The translations under genes were made by a program, and so were the position numbers. Of a stretch of DNA of 64,000 nucleotides, positions 8,476 to 17,790 are shown piece by piece. The notes under the pieces were generated by a model. It searched no databases. It was given only the letters and a program-made list of their open reading frames with translations, and was not told the origin of the DNA. The stretch lies in contig NZ_JAFREL010000070.1 in assembly GCF_017377655.1 (NCBI RefSeq), forward strand, positions 62,001-126,000. The letters run 5' to 3'. This DNA comes from Candidatus Enterococcus ferrettii (GTDB taxonomy: Bacteria > Bacillota > Bacilli > Lactobacillales > Enterococcaceae). Each line of letters begins with the position of its first letter. Positions within the stretch are counted from its first letter, which is position 1.

Positions 8476-9135
8476 ATGATCTTAAGAATTAGAGATCTAA
8501 TGAAGTATTACGACGATGGGGGCAGCATTGTAAAGGCGGTTAACCAGATCAACTTAGATGTGCACAAAGGTGAATTTATTGCGGTTGTTGGGAAATCTGG
8601 TTCAGGGAAGAGTACTTTATTGAATTTAATTGGCGGTTTGGATCGTCCGGATTCTGGTGAAGTTTTGGTTGAGGGCAGAAATATTTATCAGATGAAGGAT
8701 GAGTCATTAGCGATCTTTCGTCGTCAGAAAATTGGCTTTATTTTTCAAAATTATAATTTGATTCCTTCACTAAATATTTGGGAGAATGTTGTTCTGCCAA
8801 TTGGTTTAGATAATCGTAAGGTGAATGTCCGTTTTATTCAAGATCTATTAACTACAATTGGCTTAGATGATCGCATGAACGCCTTACCAGGGATGCTTTC
8901 TGGGGGACAACAGCAGCGGGTAGCCATTGCTCGAGCGATTGCAGCAGAGCCTGCAATTATTTTAGCTGATGAACCGACAGGCAATTTGGACACAAAAACT
9001 GAGCTAGAAGTAATGTCTTTGTTGAAAAGTTCAGTAGAAAAATTTGGGCAAACATTGATTATGATTACTCATGACGAAGGGATTGCACAAACGGCTGATC
9101 GGATTGTTCATATTGAAGACGGGCGGGTGGTCTAG
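8476..9135 (+). CDS. ABC transporter ATP-binding protein (MacB/LolD type)
   Basis: The 219-residue ATPase has Walker [11 protein letters not shown]-loop [10 protein letters not shown], signature LSGGQQQR, Walker [13 protein letters not shown] and the H-loop His in ITHDEG. It is closest in style to ATPases that drive FtsX-domain permeases. ATG 8476 follows GAGGGGG. The permease starts 2 bp after its stop, so they form one complex. Such pairs act in peptide resistance, lipoprotein release or envelope stress; nothing in the sequence picks one. Confidence 0.94.
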   Translation: MILRIRDLMKYYDDGGSIVKAVNQINLDVHKGEFIAVVGKSGSGKSTLLNLIGGLDRPDSGEVLVEGRNIYQMKDESLAIFRRQKIGFIFQNYNLIPSLNIWENVVLPIGLDNRKVNVRFIQDLLTTIGLDDRMNALPGMLSGGQQQRVAIARAIAAEPAIILADEPTGNLDTKTELEVMSLLKSSVEKFGQTLIMITHDEGIAQTADRIVHIEDGRVV

Positions 9136-9136
9136 G

Positions 9137-11614
9137 ATGAAGATGATCAATACTGTCGCTTGGGCTAATACCAAATTTCATCGTAGAAAAAATGTCTTGT
9201 CTGGTATGGCAATTATTCTGACATCGGTTCTAGTATTTCTAACTATTACAATGGGGTTAGGATCAGTCAATACGCAAAATGCAGCAGTCAATAAAATTTA
9301 TCCAACTTGGCATACTATGTATCGGAATGTTTCTGAAGAAGATAAGGATAAAATTGCACAGCATGCAGCTATTGAAACGTATGGGTTGCGACAAGATATC
9401 GGCCAAGTCAGTTTGGACGAGGGTTCAGTTATCCTGCTTTATATGGATAAAACGGCTCAACGTTTGAATAAAGTTGAGATTGATAAAGGAAGGGAGCCAA
9501 AAAGCGGAAACGAAGCTGTTTTTTCACTGAATACCTTAAAAAAGCTTGGCTATATTCAGGCAAAGTTGGGTGATGCAGTCTCGGTTCCCTTTCAGCCCTA
9601 TACAAAGGACGGATTAGGATTGGCCGAGTCAACTACTTTCAAAATTGTCGGATTGATGGATGACACCGAGGAAATCAACGCGAAAGATAAGTATTCGATG
9701 ATGGTTTCCAAGGAGTTTATGGAATCCAATAGTCCGTTAGACCAAAGAAACTATCGCATGATGATTCGATTAGCACCTGAGGAAGCTGCCACTACGACCG
9801 AAGTTGAAAAAGAAACCAAAAAAATCGGCCAAAACTTCAATGTCCTCGAAAGTGATGTGGTAGTGAACAAAGAATATCTATTCGCTAACTATGATGATCC
9901 AGCCTTTTATAGCGGCATGATAATTATTATAATAATTGTATCAGCAGCAGGGGCATTAACAATCTATAGTATCTATTATGTGTCTTTGATTAGTAAAGTC
10001 CAGGAGTTTGGCAAGCTGAAAGCTTTAGGAGCAACAAAGCAACAAGTTCGTCAAATTGTTTTACGGGAAAATCTATTGGTTGCCAGCATCGCTATTCCGA
10101 TTGGCTTGGCGATTGGGATTATCGCAGCAAAACTATTTTTTGGCAGAATCGTCGAACTCTTGCAGGAAGGTTCAGTATTAACTGCCATGATGCAGCAAGT
10201 TGTTCGAAACAATGAGGTTCAATTAATTATTCCTTGGGTAATAGCCCTATCCATTGGGATTGCCTTAATAACTGTTTTGGTGGCATCGTTAAAACCAATG
10301 CATTTGGCTAGTAAAATTATGCCGATTGAAGCAATGCGCTATACCGGACAGAATGAAACCCAGCAGAAGAAGCGCAGAGGCTTCCTGAATCTTACTCTTG
10401 AACGTTTAACCAAAGCAAATGTATCAAGAAATAAGAAACGAACGGTAATTACCATTGTTTCCTTAGGATTAATCGGGACGCTATTCGTTACTGTATCTAC
10501 AGTGTTTAATTGTATGCAGCCTGAAGAAATTGCCCATCAGGCGATTGCTGAAGATTTTCGTCTTGGGCTAGAAACCTGGAGTGGAGATCTAATGAACCCA
10601 GAACGAGAATGGCAACAGCTTCAGCAAAATAATCCGCTCACATCTGACAAGATCAAAGAGATTGAGCAGATTTCTGGGGTTGAAAGAGTAGATACGCAAC
10701 GAGTTATTAGCGGAGAACTTGTTTCAATCAAAGAGCCCGATTCAGACAAGCCTTTAGCTGTCTCCATTGCAAGTATTAGAAAAAAGCAAATGAAGGAAGT
10801 AGCAAAGCATATCAAAAAGGGCAGTGTTGATTATGAAAAATTGGCAGGAGGGGAGTACTTAATTGCCAGTGACTATATTTTTAAAAATTACCCTGATTTG
10901 GCAATGGGGAAACCTATTGATGTGAAAATCTTCGATGGAGATAGAAGCTATATCAAACAAATGACGATTGTTGCGGCTGGCCGCTTACCTGAAAAGATTG
11001 ATCATAGTGCCAGCTTCATTGCTTCTGATGAAACTATTCAGGCGCTATCCGATAACAATTTGATTAAATTTTTGGATATTAAAGCAGATAGTCAACGAAT
11101 ATCTGAAGTAAAAAAAGAATTGGAGGCTATTAAGGGAGAAAGCGAATTTTACGAACTGGAAAGCTACGAAGATACTTTAAAAACATGGGAGTCAGCTACT
11201 ATGATGACCGTTGGTGCTGGTTATAGTATCCTTTTAGTTCTAGCAGTTGTAGGCATCATGAATTTGGTAAACACAACTATTGATAGTATTTTAAGTCGTA
11301 AAAAGGAACTAGGTGTAATGCAGGCAATCGGCATGTCAAATAAACAAATGAGAAAGATGCTTCAATTGGAAAGTCTGTTTTATGCTGGAGGAATTATCGT
11401 CATGTCTGTTGGTATCGGCAGTATTGTTGGCTATTTAATTTACCGCTATGCTGCAGCTAATGCTTTGATGCAAATTCAAAATTATTATTATCCGTTTATT
11501 CAGGTAGGGTTACTTATCTTAGTAATAATTGTCGTTCAACTGCTTTTGACACTTGCGACGACAACAATAGTCAACAAAGAACCAGTCATTAAACGAATTC
11601 AAGCATCTGAATAG
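9137..11614 (+). CDS. FtsX-domain ABC transporter permease
   Basis: Permease of 825 residues. An N-terminal membrane helix (about 20-40) is followed by a large extracytoplasmic domain and then three helices with the FtsX pattern, including FGKLKALGATKQQVRQIV. A second helix (about 435-455), a second extracytoplasmic domain, and a final FtsX trio containing KELGVMQAIGMSNKQMRKM complete it. This gives a duplicated layout with two soluble domains rather than the single large loop of BceB. I take ATG 9137 because longer frames lie inside the ATPase gene. The last gene of the four-gene cluster; a terminator follows. Confidence 0.92.
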   Translation: MKMINTVAWANTKFHRRKNVLSGMAIILTSVLVFLTITMGLGSVNTQNAAVNKIYPTWHTMYRNVSEEDKDKIAQHAAIETYGLRQDIGQVSLDEGSVILLYMDKTAQRLNKVEIDKGREPKSGNEAVFSLNTLKKLGYIQAKLGDAVSVPFQPYTKDGLGLAESTTFKIVGLMDDTEEINAKDKYSMMVSKEFMESNSPLDQRNYRMMIRLAPEEAATTTEVEKETKKIGQNFNVLESDVVVNKEYLFANYDDPAFYSGMIIIIIIVSAAGALTIYSIYYVSLISKVQEFGKLKALGATKQQVRQIVLRENLLVASIAIPIGLAIGIIAAKLFFGRIVELLQEGSVLTAMMQQVVRNNEVQLIIPWVIALSIGIALITVLVASLKPMHLASKIMPIEAMRYTGQNETQQKKRRGFLNLTLERLTKANVSRNKKRTVITIVSLGLIGTLFVTVSTVFNCMQPEEIAHQAIAEDFRLGLETWSGDLMNPEREWQQLQQNNPLTSDKIKEIEQISGVERVDTQRVISGELVSIKEPDSDKPLAVSIASIRKKQMKEVAKHIKKGSVDYEKLAGGEYLIASDYIFKNYPDLAMGKPIDVKIFDGDRSYIKQMTIVAAGRLPEKIDHSASFIASDETIQALSDNNLIKFLDIKADSQRISEVKKELEAIKGESEFYELESYEDTLKTWESATMMTVGAGYSILLVLAVVGIMNLVNTTIDSILSRKKELGVMQAIGMSNKQMRKMLQLESLFYAGGIIVMSVGIGSIVGYLIYRYAAANALMQIQNYYYPFIQVGLLILVIIVVQLLLTLATTTIVNKEPVIKRIQASE

Positions 11615-11621
11615 TTGCCAG

Positions 11622-11654
11622 AAACCGATTATCGCTGCGATCGTCGGTTTTTTT
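11622..11654 (+). terminator. Terminator of the ABC operon
   Basis: AAACCGA and TCGGTTT close an imperfect hairpin with an inner ATCG/CGAT pairing, followed by a T-rich run. Confidence 0.75.
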
Positions 11655-11709
11655 CTTTTATGGTGGTCCTTTTCTATGGCATAATAGGAGAAAACATAGG
11701 GAGAAAAAT

Positions 11710-12429
11710 ATGCGTTTAGACAAATTTTTAGCTGAAGCTGGTCTTGGCAGCCGCAAGGAAGTGAAACAGCTGATCAAAAAGGGCGTAATAACGGTTAATG
11801 CTCAGGTTGAGAAAAAGGATAAGACTCAGGTTGAACCGGAGTCAGATACGATAGCTTATGCTGGAGAGATCCTGCATTATCAAAAATATTACTATTACTT
11901 GCTGCATAAACCAGCGGGTACAATCAGTGCAACAGAAGACAAAAAAGATCGTACGGTAATGGATTTATTCAAATCACAGGATTATCGCAATGATTTATTT
12001 CCTGTTGGACGTTTAGACAAGGACACTGAAGGTCTTCTTCTCATTACTAATGATGGCCAGCTGGCACATGAATTGCTGTCGCCGAAAAAGCATGTGGACA
12101 AGGAATATTTGGCACAAGTAGCAGGAGTGATGGATCGGGCAGATCAGCAACGCTTTCGTGAAGGGATTCCACTGGATGGAGAGCCGACTTTGCCGGCCGA
12201 GTTAATGATTGATGCTATTGATGAAGAAAGGCGAACTTCTACCGTGAGAATTATTTTGCAGGAAGGTAAATTTCATCAGGTAAAACGGATGGTGAAGGCC
12301 TGTGGTAAAGAAGTAATCTATTTGAAACGTATTCGAATGGGGAGACTGTCTTTACCAAACGATTTGGCAAAGGGTGCGTATCGTGAGCTAAGTCGAGAAG
12401 AACTGGCACAACTGAAGAGTTCTGAATAA
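11710..12429 (+). CDS. RsuA/RluB-family rRNA pseudouridine synthase
   Basis: Isomerises a uridine of ribosomal RNA. The 239-residue protein begins with an S4 RNA-binding domain (MRLDKFLAEAGLGSRKEV). The catalytic domain carries GRLDKDTEGLLLITNDG, where the Asp in RLD is the nucleophile of the family. HQVKRMVKACGKEV near the C-terminus is also typical. ATG 11710 follows AGGGAGAAAAAT. The family member acting on 16S position 516 (RsuA) is the likely match, but specificity cannot be read from the sequence. Confidence 0.92.
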   Translation: MRLDKFLAEAGLGSRKEVKQLIKKGVITVNAQVEKKDKTQVEPESDTIAYAGEILHYQKYYYYLLHKPAGTISATEDKKDRTVMDLFKSQDYRNDLFPVGRLDKDTEGLLLITNDGQLAHELLSPKKHVDKEYLAQVAGVMDRADQQRFREGIPLDGEPTLPAELMIDAIDEERRTSTVRIILQEGKFHQVKRMVKACGKEVIYLKRIRMGRLSLPNDLAKGAYRELSREELAQLKSSE

Positions 12430-12473
12430 TTGTTCCTTCAGCGAAGTGCTATACTTAAATAGAGGTGATTGGA

Positions 12474-13178
12474 ATGGAAATGGATTTGTCTATCACAGAG
12501 ATTATGATTCGTTTGCTAATCGCGATGGTGATGGGCGGAGCAATTGGCATTGAGCGGGAATACCGCAATCGTCCGGCAGGTATTCGAACACACATATTGG
12601 TTTGTATGGGAGCAACGATTATTGCCTTGATTCAAACGGAAATTGCCAGTTCATCCCTGCGCTATGCGATTGAAAACCCCAGCTTAGCGGGTGTCGTTCG
12701 GTCAGATGAAGCGCGCTTAATCGCGCAAGTAGTCAGTGGGGTCGGCTTTCTAGGAGCAGGAACGATTATTGTTACGAATCGGTCGATTACTGGATTAACC
12801 ACGGCAGCTTCAATTTGGGCGGGGGCTGGATTGGGCTTGGCAATCGGAATGGGCTATTACGACATTGCGCTGGCCAGCTTTGTAGGGATCATGCTAGCTT
12901 TGACGGTGGTGAAGAAAATCATCAAGGTTCACGCCATTAAAAAATTAGAGATTCGTTTTGTTCACCGAGAAGAAACGAAGGAATTCATTATGAATTACTT
13001 CGAAAGTAAAAAGATTGAAGTGGAAAATGTCGATTTCAATGTGGACTTTCGCAATGATTACCGAATTTATACCAATGTGTACACGATTGATTTGCCAAAA
13101 GGGTTATCCTACACCGAGGTCATTGAGGATTTGTCCATGTACAAAAATATTACGAAGCTGCGATTAATCAACGTATAA
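12474..13178 (+). CDS. MgtC/SapB-family membrane protein
   Basis: The 234-residue protein has an N-terminal membrane part with four to five helices and a soluble C-terminal part of about 75 residues. MgtC-family marks are GGAIGIEREYRNRPAGIRTH and GVGFLGAGTII. Members affect survival at low magnesium or modulate ATP synthase; the role here is not shown. ATG 12474 has GAGGTGA 5 nt upstream, so the GTG at 12465 inside that sequence is unlikely. It is far from the mgtA gene of this window and shows no M-box. Confidence 0.9.
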   Translation: MEMDLSITEIMIRLLIAMVMGGAIGIEREYRNRPAGIRTHILVCMGATIIALIQTEIASSSLRYAIENPSLAGVVRSDEARLIAQVVSGVGFLGAGTIIVTNRSITGLTTAASIWAGAGLGLAIGMGYYDIALASFVGIMLALTVVKKIIKVHAIKKLEIRFVHREETKEFIMNYFESKKIEVENVDFNVDFRNDYRIYTNVYTIDLPKGLSYTEVIEDLSMYKNITKLRLINV

Positions 13179-13181
13179 AAA

Positions 13182-13228
13182 GACCTTTATGACTGCTACT
13201 GTTGCTCGCAGCCATAAAGGTTCTTTTT
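13182..13228. terminator. Bidirectional terminator between mgtC-like gene and nrdF
   Basis: GACCTTTATGACTGC and GCAGCCATAAAGGTT pair over about 15 bp with few mismatches, with a T-run on the plus side and A-rich sequence on the other. It separates two convergent genes and reaches the nrdF stop codon. Confidence 0.8.
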
Positions 13229-14193
13229 TAATCCATACCAATCAGGTAATCGTCATCGTTCATCGCTTCCACTTGACCTAACAGATAACCATTCCCAACT
13301 TGGGAGAAGAAGTCATGGTTGCTGGTGCCAGTAGAAATACCGTTCATTACGATCGGATTCACATCGTCAGCCGTGTCTGGGAATAATGGGTCCATTCCTA
13401 AGTTCATTAACGCTTTATTGGCATTATAACGTAAGAAAGTTTTGACTTCCTCAGTCCAACCAATTTCATCGTACAATTCCTCGGTGTATCGTTCTTCGTT
13501 TTCGTACAATTCATAAAGTAAGTTGTACATCCATTCTTTCAAACGTTCTTGCTCTTCTTTGGATTGCTCGTTAAATCCCCGTTGGAATTTGTAGCCGATA
13601 TAAGTGCCATGAACCGATTCATCACGAATAATTAGTTTAATGATCTCTGCTACGTTAGCCAATTTATTATTGCCTAAATAATACAAAGGTGTATAGAAAC
13701 CAGAGTAGAATAGGAAGGTTTCCAAAAAGACGCTGGCAATTTTCTTCTCTAACGGTGTGCCATTTTTATAAATTTCATTCACTCGTTCAGCTTTCTTTTG
13801 CAGGTACACATTGGTGTTTGTCCATTCAAAGATTTCGTTGATTTCTGCCTTAGTATTTAACGTACTAAAAATAGAAGAATAGCTTTTGGCGTGAACTGAT
13901 TCCATGAATTGAATATTGTTCAATACTGCTTCTTCATGAGGCGTACGCACATCAGCACGTAATTGTTCCATACCACTTTCTGATTGAACAGTGTCTAAAA
14001 GCGTTAGTCCGCCAAATACATAACCAACTACTTTTTTCTCTAAATCAGACAGCTTCCGCCAGTCATCTAAGTCATTGGATAAAGGAATACGGGTATCCAG
14101 CCAAAATTGTTCGGTTAGCTTTTCCCACGTTGATTTATCAATGACATCTTCAATTTCATTCCAGTTAATGGCTTTGTAGTAAGTCTCTGCCAT
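13228..14193 (-). CDS. nrdF: Class Ib ribonucleotide reductase beta subunit
   Basis: Holds the dimetal-tyrosyl radical that drives NrdE to make deoxynucleotides. At 321 residues it has the class Ib length. Ferritin-like metal-ligand motifs are visible in NIQFMESVHAKSY and IIRDESVHGTYIGY. The C-terminal peptide, ending DDYLIGMD, is the part that docks on NrdE. ATG 14193 has AAGGAGG upstream; the longer frame from 14229 has no ribosome binding site. The gene lies 265 bp after nrdE in the same direction, an unusually long gap for partners. The NrdI flavodoxin needed for the manganese cofactor is not in the window. Confidence 0.96.
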   Translation of the reverse strand: MAETYYKAINWNEIEDVIDKSTWEKLTEQFWLDTRIPLSNDLDDWRKLSDLEKKVVGYVFGGLTLLDTVQSESGMEQLRADVRTPHEEAVLNNIQFMESVHAKSYSSIFSTLNTKAEINEIFEWTNTNVYLQKKAERVNEIYKNGTPLEKKIASVFLETFLFYSGFYTPLYYLGNNKLANVAEIIKLIIRDESVHGTYIGYKFQRGFNEQSKEEQERLKEWMYNLLYELYENEERYTEELYDEIGWTEEVKTFLRYNANKALMNLGMDPLFPDTADDVNPIVMNGISTGTSNHDFFSQVGNGYLLGQVEAMNDDDYLIGMD

Positions 14194-14458
14194 GTAGTTT
14201 CCTCCTTGATCTTGCTTTAATACTGTCAAACATCACGAACCTGAGTAGATTCGTGATGTCTGGTTGTTGTGTAGTAATAAGTGACTGTCAGCTAGCTCCA
14301 TATAAAGGAATTGATTTTTCTCTGAAAAATCATTCTGATCGTCGTACGCATACCATCCTGCTAAACTGCTTAGTTTGATAATTGGTTGAGTTCCTGTTGT
14401 GTTGCGCAATTACCTAATATACTGCGAAAAGCAGGATTGGCAAAAGCAGGACTGGCAA
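14194..14458 (-). other. Long nrdE-nrdF spacer with hairpins and a tandem repeat
   Basis: Within 265 bp I see a 10-bp inverted repeat ACATCACGAA (14230-14239) with TTCGTGATGT (14250-14259), and a perfect hairpin GATTTTTC-TCT-GAAAAATC (14313-14331). A 15-bp tandem repeat lies directly after the nrdE stop (GCAGGATTGGCAA at 14431, GCAGGACTGGCAA at 14446). None has the T-run of a terminator in the nrd direction. They may stabilise or process the mRNA. Confidence 0.5.
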
Positions 14459-16618
14459 CTAAATTACGCAACTCTCACATTGGTTTGAACCGATTTCTTC
14501 GGCATCCTCGGTGAAGGTACGAACGTAATAGATTGATTTACAGCCTTTGTAGAAGGCGTAGTTTCGCAAGATATTCAAATCACGGGTTGTTTGCTTGGTT
14601 TCATGTTTCCATTCATACAAGCCTCGTGGAATTTCTGAACGCATAAATAAGGTTAAGCTCATACCTTGGTCAATATGTTGTTGCGCCGTTGCATAGACAT
14701 CGATCACCTTACGCATATCCATGTCATAAGCAGAAGTGTAGTAAGGCAAGGTTTCATTGTTCAAGTAAGGAGCTGGATAGTAGATTTTACCAATTTTCTT
14801 TTCTTGACGTTCTTCGATTAAACGAGTGATTGGGTGTAAGCTGGCACTAGTATCATTGATGTATGAAATTGAACCATTCGGAGCAACAGCTAAACGGTTT
14901 TGGTGGTACAAGCCGTCTTTTTGAATGGCTTCTTTTAATACTTGCCAATCTTCTTTTGTTGGAACGAAAATGTCTTTGAAGATTTCTTTGACTTTGTCTG
15001 TTTTAGGTAAGAATTCATCTGATAAATACTTATCAAAATAGGTTCCATCTGCATATTTAGATTTTTCAAAGTTATGGAAAACTTGTTTGCGCTCCTTGGC
15101 GATTTGGTTGCTTTCCATTAACGTCCAGTAATTTAACAAGGTAAAGTAAATATTAGTGAAATCAATGGATTCTTCTGAGCCGTATACCATCAAATTTTTA
15201 GCAAAGAAGCTGTGTAGTCCCATCGCCCCTAAACCAATCGTGTGGTTAAGGTTATTACCATTTTGAATAGAAGGAACCACATCAATATTTGAAGCATCTG
15301 TAATATAAGTTAATCCACGAACCATCGTACGAACCGATTGACCAAAGTCTGGACTTTCCATCAAGTTAACGATATTGGTAGAACCTAAGTTACATGAAAT
15401 ATCAGTTCCTAAATCATCATACTCCTGACGATCGTTAATTGCTGAAGGTGTTTGAACCTGCAGAATTTCTGAACAAAGGTTACTCATAACGATTTTGCCA
15501 TCAACAGGGTTGGCCTTATTCGCTGTATCGATATTAATGATATACGGATAACCAGATTCCTGCTGCAGCTTAGATAATTCATTTTCTAAATCGCGGGCAC
15601 GAATTTTCTTCTTGCGAATGTTTGGGTTAGCGACCATGTTGTCGTATTCTTTAGTGATATCAACGTAAGAATAGGGAACACCGTATTCACGTTCGATACC
15701 GTAAGGACTGAATAAATACATATCCTCATTTTTGCGAGCCAATTCGTAAAATTTATCCGGTACGGTTACCCCTAGGGATAAAGTTTTTACCCGGATTTTT
15801 TCGTCCGCATTTTCTTTTTTGGCAGACAAGAAAACCTCAATATCTGGATGGAAAACATCCAAGTAAACAACACCAGCACCTTGACGTTGACCTAGCTGAT
15901 TAGAGTACGAAAAGCTGTCTTCAAACAATTTCATTACAGGAACGACACCACTGGCAGCCCCATCATAGCCCTTAATTGGCGCGCCCGCTTCACGCAGGTT
16001 CGACAGGTTAATTCCAACGCCGCCGCCGATTCGAGACAATTGCAACGCTGAATTGATTGAACGTCCAATACTGTTCATGTCGTCAGTCACTTGGATTAGG
16101 AAACAAGATACGAGCTCCCCACGTCTTTTGCGGCCAGCATTCAAAAAGGATGGTGTAGCTGGTTGGTAACGCTGATGAATCATTTCGTCAGCTAAACGTA
16201 GAGCCAATTCTTCATCACCATTGGCAAAGTAAAGGGCGTTGTAGGCTACCCGGTCTTCATAGCTCTCTAAATATTCAGTTCCTTCATTGTTTTTCAACGC
16301 GTATTGTGAGTAAAACTTGTAAGCCGCCATGAATGATTTGAAGGTGAAGTTTTGTTCATCTAAAAAGGTAAATAACCGATCAATAAATTCTGGGGAATAG
16401 TTCGCAATGAATGCTTCTTCTAAATAGTCATTCTCTACCAAATAAGCAATTTTTTCCTGGACAGTCGCGAACTTACGGGTATTTGGCTCCGCGTTTTCTT
16501 TAAAGAATGCTTCTAGAGCGTCTTTATCTTTATTCAAAGGGATTTGTCCATTAACTGGACGATTGATTTCATTGTTTAGTTTAAAGTAGCTTACGTCTCC
16601 TAAGTCTTTTAGGCTCAT
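14459..16618 (-). CDS. nrdE: Class Ib ribonucleotide reductase alpha subunit
   Basis: Catalytic subunit reducing ribonucleoside diphosphates. At 719 residues it matches class Ib, and there is no N-terminal ATP-cone, as usual for NrdE. Active-site features include VSCFLIQVTDDMNSIG, NLCSEILQ, and the C-terminal CESC pair that shuttles electrons from NrdH. I start at ATG 16618 (AAGGAAAG about 10 nt upstream). The ATG at 16642 is possible but has a poorer ribosome binding site. It lies 121 bp after nrdH and is probably co-transcribed from the NrdR-controlled promoter. Confidence 0.96.
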   Translation of the reverse strand: MSLKDLGDVSYFKLNNEINRPVNGQIPLNKDKDALEAFFKENAEPNTRKFATVQEKIAYLVENDYLEEAFIANYSPEFIDRLFTFLDEQNFTFKSFMAAYKFYSQYALKNNEGTEYLESYEDRVAYNALYFANGDEELALRLADEMIHQRYQPATPSFLNAGRKRRGELVSCFLIQVTDDMNSIGRSINSALQLSRIGGGVGINLSNLREAGAPIKGYDGAASGVVPVMKLFEDSFSYSNQLGQRQGAGVVYLDVFHPDIEVFLSAKKENADEKIRVKTLSLGVTVPDKFYELARKNEDMYLFSPYGIEREYGVPYSYVDITKEYDNMVANPNIRKKKIRARDLENELSKLQQESGYPYIINIDTANKANPVDGKIVMSNLCSEILQVQTPSAINDRQEYDDLGTDISCNLGSTNIVNLMESPDFGQSVRTMVRGLTYITDASNIDVVPSIQNGNNLNHTIGLGAMGLHSFFAKNLMVYGSEESIDFTNIYFTLLNYWTLMESNQIAKERKQVFHNFEKSKYADGTYFDKYLSDEFLPKTDKVKEIFKDIFVPTKEDWQVLKEAIQKDGLYHQNRLAVAPNGSISYINDTSASLHPITRLIEERQEKKIGKIYYPAPYLNNETLPYYTSAYDMDMRKVIDVYATAQQHIDQGMSLTLFMRSEIPRGLYEWKHETKQTTRDLNILRNYAFYKGCKSIYYVRTFTEDAEEIGSNQCESCVI

Positions 16619-16739
16619 ATCGTCACATCTTTCCTTATTCATAGTTTTGGACTAATTCTTCAATTGAAAAATTAGTCCACAGATCATAATGCTATTATAA
16701 AGAAGAAACTTTGCAATCCTTCGACTGCAAAGCTTCAGG

Positions 16740-16958
16740 TTAAGCTAATGCTTTTAATTGATCAGGTCTAAAACCGATAATCGCAGATTGGCCACCGAAA
16801 ATTACTGGGACACTTTGGAATCCTTGGTTCTTCAAGAAATCTAGTGCTTCAGGCTCGTTGTCGATATTCACTTCTTCAAAGGGAATACTATTATCTGATA
16901 AATAACGTTTTGTCATTTTGCATTGCATGCAGTTGTCTTTTGAATATACTTTAACCAT
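16740..16958 (-). CDS. nrdH: NrdH glutaredoxin-like redoxin
   Basis: The 72-residue electron donor for NrdE has the NrdH-type redox motif CMQC near the N-terminus (SKDNCMQCKMTKRYL) and the C-terminal GFRPDQLKAL typical of the family. It is recycled by thioredoxin reductase in known systems. The start is ATG 16958 with AAAGGAGGCC upstream. It is the first gene of the nrd cluster and directly follows the promoter with twin NrdR boxes. Confidence 0.95.
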   Translation of the reverse strand: MVKVYSKDNCMQCKMTKRYLSDNSIPFEEVNIDNEPEALDFLKNQGFQSVPVIFGGQSAIIGFRPDQLKALA

Positions 16959-16988
16959 AAAAAGGCCTCCTTTTTCTTTACATTACCT

Positions 16989-17016
16989 AGTATAAAAGAT
17001 ATAGGAGAAAAGTCAA
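16989..17016 (-). promoter_or_regulatory. nrdH promoter
   Basis: Read on the minus strand, the -35 is TTGACT (17016-17011) and the -10 is TATACT (16994-16989), with a 16-bp spacer. It lies about 30 bp upstream of nrdH. Confidence 0.75.
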
Positions 17017-17023
17017 TTACAAG

Positions 17024-17070
17024 ATACTACATCTTGTGCTGTAAGAAAGTGCATACACAATAGTTTGTGT
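17024..17070 (-). promoter_or_regulatory. Tandem NrdR boxes
   Basis: ACACAATAGTTTGTGT (17055-17070) matches the NrdR consensus acaCwAtATaTwGtgt at 14 of 16 positions, and ATACTACATCTTGTGC (17024-17039) at about 12. Their centres are 31 bp apart, three helical turns, the spacing known for NrdR pairs. They lie just upstream of the -35. Confidence 0.8.
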
Positions 17071-17238
17071 TTTTTGGAAAACTGTGAAAACTCACCATTA
17101 CACAGATTTTAGCGTCTTTAAAGAAAGAACAATGTTAGTCAACGTTTTTTTTAGCAAATAAAAAAATTTAGAATAACTTTTTAGCAGAGTTAAAACTATA
17201 AAACCAGTGATTTGTCAACTGAAATGCTCAAGATTTTA

Positions 17239-17267
17239 TTGACTTCTAATGACAATAAATGTATTCT
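17239..17267 (+). promoter_or_regulatory. feoAB promoter
   Basis: The -35 is TTGACT (17239-17244) and the -10 is TATTCT (17262-17267), with a 17-bp spacer. Confidence 0.75.
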
Positions 17268-17271
17268 AAAT

Positions 17272-17290
17272 GAGAAAGATTATCATTATT
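17272..17290 (+). promoter_or_regulatory. Fur box over the feo transcription start
   Basis: GAGAAAGATTATCATTATT matches the 19-bp Fur consensus GATAATGATTATCATTATC at about 16 positions. It begins 5 bp after the -10, so bound Fur would block initiation. This fits iron repression of the ferrous transporter. Confidence 0.75.
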
Positions 17291-17319
17291 AATGAGAGTG
17301 AAAAGCAGGTGGAGGAGCC

Positions 17320-17790
17320 ATGACTACATTAGCAGAAATGCCATTAAATCAAGTGGTGCAAATTGAATCCATTCAATTGGATAGTGAATTGAAGCGTCGT
17401 ATGCAGGATTTAGGGATGACAGTTGGAACGAAGGTAGCTGTAGTGAATCATTCCGGCGACAACAGCATTGTTTTATTACATAATACCCGGGTAGCTTTGG
17501 ACAAGTCTTTGTTAATGAGTATACTCGTGAAAGAAGTAACAGAAGATCAACAGGCGTGGTCTTCACTGGATCAGTTGGCTGTGGGAGAAGAAGGCCAAAT
17601 TGTCAATGTTCATGGCAGCGGTGCGGTGAAACGCCGTTTAATGGATATGGGCCTGACTAAAGGAACCAACGTAATGGTTGTGAAGCTGGCTCCTCTAGGT
17701 GATCCGATGGAAATTCGGGTTCGCGGATATGAATTAAGCTTGAGAAAAAGTGAATCAGAGATGGTTGTTGTGGCCAAGGAGGCGGAATAA
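17320..17790 (+). CDS. feoA: FeoA with two tandem FeoA domains
   Basis: Cytosolic accessory protein of FeoB-mediated ferrous iron uptake. At 156 residues it is twice the usual 75. Residues 1-73 and 80-153 each form an SH3-like FeoA domain, with the parallel motifs LKRRMQDLGMTVGTKV and VKRRLMDMGLTKGTNV. Tandem FeoA proteins are known in enterococci. ATG 17320 has GGTGGAGGAG upstream. Its stop directly abuts the feoB start. Confidence 0.94.
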   Translation: MTTLAEMPLNQVVQIESIQLDSELKRRMQDLGMTVGTKVAVVNHSGDNSIVLLHNTRVALDKSLLMSILVKEVTEDQQAWSSLDQLAVGEEGQIVNVHGSGAVKRRLMDMGLTKGTNVMVVKLAPLGDPMEIRVRGYELSLRKSESEMVVVAKEAE

